From: DATFWC01 sp045801465
GTDB taxonomy: Bacteria; Pseudomonadota; Alphaproteobacteria; Rhizobiales; Xanthobacteraceae
Length of the DNA stretch: 23,065 nt
Assembly (NCBI GenBank): GCA_045801465.1
Contig: JBJMSU010000169.1
Location: 1-23,065, forward strand
Reading direction: 5' to 3'
Shown: positions 20,764 through 23,065 of the stretch, piece by piece
Layout of the letters: each line of letters begins with the position of its first letter
Numbering within the stretch: position 1 is the stretch's first letter
Made by a program: the position numbers and the translations under genes
The notes under the pieces: generated by a model
Told to the model about the DNA's origin: nothing
Seen by the model: the letters and a program-made list of their open reading frames with translations, nothing else
Database searches by the model: none

Positions 20764-22410
20764 GTGGCCGCAACCTCGCATTCTGGTGTTTTCGCCATCG
20801 TTTACGACGTAGCCATCATTGGTGCCGGGCACAACGGGCTCGTCTGCTCCGCCTACCTCGCCATGGCGGGGCTGAAGGTCGTGGTCCTCGAGCGGCGCGC
20901 CACCGTCGGCGGAACGGCGGTGACGGAAGAATTCCACCCCGGGTTCCGCAATTCGGTCGCCGCCTACACGGTGTCGCTGCTCAATCCGAAGGTGATCAGC
21001 GACCTCGATCTCGAAGCGCACGGCTTGCGCATCCGCGAGCGCGAGATTGCGAATTTTCTTCCCCTCGACGATGGGCGCTATCTCAAAGTAGGCGGCGATC
21101 GCACGCGGCGCGAGGTCGCCAAGTTTTCTGATCGCGACGCCGAACGCCTGGAGCCGTATGGGCGGCGGTTGCAGGCGGTTGCAGACGTCTTGCGTGCGCT
21201 CGTTCTCACCACGCCGCCGAACGTGGTGGAAGGCCGTCCGCTCGCCGCTCTCGGCGAGATCATGAAGACCGGCAGGATCGCCAATCGCATGCGTCGCCTG
21301 GGTCTCGACCTCCAGCGCGAGCTCCTCGATGTCTTCACCGCGTCGGCCGGCGATTATCTCGACGGATGGTTCGAAAGCGCCCCCATCAAGGCGGCTTTCG
21401 GCTTCGACGGCATCGTCGGCAATTACGCCAGCCCTTATGCGGCCGGCTCGGCCTACGTGCTGCTGCACCATTGCTTCGGCGAGGTGAACGGCAAGAAAGG
21501 CGCGTGGGGCCATGCCGTCGGCGGCATGGGGGCGATTACGCAAGCCATGGCCAAAACCGCCTCCGCTCGCGGTGTCGAGATCCGCGTCTCGTCCCCGGTG
21601 CGCGAAGTGGTGATCGAACGCGATCGCGCGGTGGGCGTGGTGACGGAAAAAGGCGAAGCGATCCGCGCCCGCGCGGTCGCCGCAAACCTCAATCCGAAGC
21701 TCCTCTATCTGCGCCTGATCGATGCGGCCGCGCTGCCACGCGAGTTCCGCCGCCGAATCGAAAAATATCGCTGCGGCTCCGGCACCTTCCGCATGAACGT
21801 GGCGCTCTCGGAACTGCCCGACTTTACCGCCTTGCCGGGGCGCGAACGCGCGGAGCACCACACCGCCGGGATCATCGTCGCGCCGAGCCTCGCCTACATG
21901 GAGCAGGCGTATTTCGACGCCCGCTCGACCGGCTGGTCGCGGCGCCCCATCATCGAACTGGTGATTCCGTCCACCCTCGACGACACGCTGGCGCCCCCCG
22001 GACGGCACGTGGCGAGCCTGTTCTGCCAGCATGTCGCGCCGGAATTGCCTGACGGCGCGTCATGGGACGACCATCGCGACGCGGTGGCCGATCTGATGAT
22101 CGCCACGGTCGACGCCTATGCGCCGAACTTCAAGCGCGCCGTGCTGGGGCGCCAGATCCTGACGCCGCTCGATCTCGAGCGGACCTTCGGCCTTGTCGGC
22201 GGCGATATTTTCCACGGCGCCCTCGATCTCGGCCAGATTTTCTCGGCCCGGCCCTTACTGGGCCATGCCGATTACCGCGGTCCGATTCCAGGCCTGTACA
22301 TGTGCGGCGCCGGCACCCATCCGGGCGGCGGCGTGACCGGCGCGCCCGGACACAATGCGGCGCGCGAGATCATCGGAGACTTCAAGCGCGGCCGTTTGCG
22401 CCCGGTTTGA
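20764..22410 (+). CDS. FAD-dependent oxidoreductase, phytoene desaturase / PYROXD2-like
   Basis: The GTG at 20764 is the only suitable start near the FAD-binding motif and gives 548 residues; no strong ribosome-binding site is visible. The N-terminus has the dinucleotide-binding signature YDVAIIGAGHNGLVCSAYLA, then VVVLERRATVGGTAVTEEFHPGF. The middle contains YASPYAAGSAYVLLHH and AWGHAVGGMGAITQAMA, and the C-terminus has the second FAD motif PGLYMCGAGTHPGGGVTGAPGHNAA. This layout fits the amine oxidase/phytoene desaturase superfamily, closest to the PYROXD2 branch. No carotenoid genes are nearby, so a carotenoid role is not supported and the substrate is unknown. It follows the tRNA by 108 bp and looks monocistronic. 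Confidence 0.92.
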   Translation: MAATSHSGVFAIVYDVAIIGAGHNGLVCSAYLAMAGLKVVVLERRATVGGTAVTEEFHPGFRNSVAAYTVSLLNPKVISDLDLEAHGLRIREREIANFLPLDDGRYLKVGGDRTRREVAKFSDRDAERLEPYGRRLQAVADVLRALVLTTPPNVVEGRPLAALGEIMKTGRIANRMRRLGLDLQRELLDVFTASAGDYLDGWFESAPIKAAFGFDGIVGNYASPYAAGSAYVLLHHCFGEVNGKKGAWGHAVGGMGAITQAMAKTASARGVEIRVSSPVREVVIERDRAVGVVTEKGEAIRARAVAANLNPKLLYLRLIDAAALPREFRRRIEKYRCGSGTFRMNVALSELPDFTALPGRERAEHHTAGIIVAPSLAYMEQAYFDARSTGWSRRPIIELVIPSTLDDTLAPPGRHVASLFCQHVAPELPDGASWDDHRDAVADLMIATVDAYAPNFKRAVLGRQILTPLDLERTFGLVGGDIFHGALDLGQIFSARPLLGHADYRGPIPGLYMCGAGTHPGGGVTGAPGHNAAREIIGDFKRGRLRPV

Positions 22411-22874
22411 GGAACCGAATCGCGCCGCTCGTTTGGCCGTTCTGGAATCGAGTTTCGAGCGCGTCCGCGGGCCTCCACCGACCGGATTCCTGTTGAGCAG
22501 GCGTGCCAACAGATTGCCCGCCATGGCGGCGAAATGGACCTCAAGGTTTATCCGCAAGGACTTCAAGACACGAACGAATTTTCCACGGCTCGCGGGGCGC
22601 GGCTGGGGCGTGGCGGCGCCCAGGCTGCCTAAGATTCGTGCCCTTTGTGCAACACGTCGCCAGAAACAGACATACGTGCCTTTGAATCCATCGCTTCTTC
22701 GTTGCCTTGCCTATTCGCTTCGCTCAATCTGCTAACCGCGACGGAGGGGGGCATCCCAAGGTCGCCCCGTCCGGGGTTTCGCATCGCACCGAAGGTGGGA
22801 CCGAGCGCCGGCTGGCTCAGCGGGGAACAGGGGACCTTCCACGGAACCCTCCCGACACAAAATTGGAGGTCACG
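22411..22874. other. Non-coding gap before the porin gene
   Basis: No convincing gene lies in these 464 bases; frames of up to 126 codons have implausible composition. A short hairpin (CGGTT/AACCG, 22403-22417) overlaps the end of the oxidoreductase gene. The right half probably holds the porin promoter and a long leader, but I could not pick a clear -35/-10 pair. Confidence 0.5.
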
Positions 22875-23065
22875 ATGAAGATGGTCAGAAGCCTTCTCCT
22901 CGGCTCCGCGGCGGGGTTCGTTGCGGTCGCGGGGGCACAGGCTGCGGATATGCCCGTAAAGGCCAAGCCGGTCGAATACGTCAAGATCTGCACCCTGTAT
23001 GGCGCCGGGTTCTTCTATCTGCCCGGCACCGACATTTGCGTGAAGCATGGCGCCTATGTGCGCTT
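22875..23065 (+). CDS. Alphaproteobacterial porin (Omp2/RopA type), 3' truncated
   Basis: The ATG at 22875 follows a perfect GGAGG (22865-22869) with 5-nt spacing. Only 63 codons are in the window. The signal peptide (about residues 1-23) ends VAGAQA and is followed by ADMPVKAKPVEYVKICTLYG and FYLPGTDICVKHGAYVR. This opening, with two Cys and the PGTDICVK segment, is typical of the porin_2 family of Rhizobiales outer-membrane porins (Brucella Omp2b, Rhizobium RopA). These are trimeric beta-barrels that let small solutes through. The long upstream gap suits a highly expressed, regulated gene. Confidence 0.93.
   Translation, partial: MKMVRSLLLGSAAGFVAVAGAQAADMPVKAKPVEYVKICTLYGAGFFYLPGTDICVKHGAYVR

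Noticed and set aside
22523..22735. Possible small gene before the porin
   Set aside because: Composition is not protein-like, there is no ribosome-binding site, and no motif is seen.

Overview
The window is high-GC DNA from an alphaproteobacterium, most likely of the Rhizobiales/Hyphomicrobiales (Bradyrhizobium/Xanthobacteraceae neighbourhood). This is inferred from a porin start of the Omp2/RopA type, an HpnP-like hopanoid methylase, an orphan Bug/TctC solute-binding protein, DUF3618/YihY envelope genes, EcfG-type (general stress response) promoter motifs, and intergenic palindromes typical of these genomes. No phage, plasmid, IS transposase or CRISPR genes are seen.

Layout. 1-1484: 3' part of a GMC-family flavoprotein dehydrogenase (gluconate 2-dehydrogenase-like) with a cysteine cluster, then a BIME-like palindromic repeat. 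1652-5304 (minus): a large polytopic membrane protein with a TIR-like cytosolic domain, followed after 17 bp by a Bug/TctC periplasmic binding protein. 5477-6070 (plus, divergent): a minimal MscS-type channel. 6277-9418 (plus): HpnP-like B12/radical SAM methylase and an RtcB-family RNA ligase homologue. 9446-10396 (minus): a response regulator-diguanylate cyclase. 10397-10805 is non-coding and carries a 12-bp AT palindrome.

10806-18938 is a cell-envelope block: a small Ala/Pro-rich membrane protein behind a perfect EcfG-type promoter; a periplasmic L,D-transpeptidase; a DUF1003 membrane protein; a tight four-gene operon (amphipathic Ala-rich protein, holin-like DUF1469 protein, DUF3618 protein with 54-bp repeats, YihY/BrkB membrane protein) behind a near-consensus EcfG promoter; and a translationally coupled pair, an N-acetylmuramoyl-L-alanine amidase and a VanX/DdpX-type D-Ala-D-Ala dipeptidase. 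Three of these products act on peptidoglycan and the others sit in or on the inner membrane, so the block looks like an envelope-fortification module partly under general stress control. That reading is inference.

18939-23065: a MITE-like inverted repeat, a small secreted PsiF-like protein (minus), an unrecognised 196-residue protein, tRNA-Ser(GCU) with its own promoter and a downstream hairpin, a phytoene-dehydrogenase/PYROXD2-like FAD oxidoreductase, a 464-bp gap, and the 5' end of a porin that runs off the right edge.

The most novel candidates are the TIR-like multi-pass membrane protein paired with the small MscS channel, and the EcfG-linked envelope block. An HpnP-like gene with a degenerate EcfG-like motif also lies in the window; in Rhodopseudomonas palustris hpnP is known to be under EcfG control.
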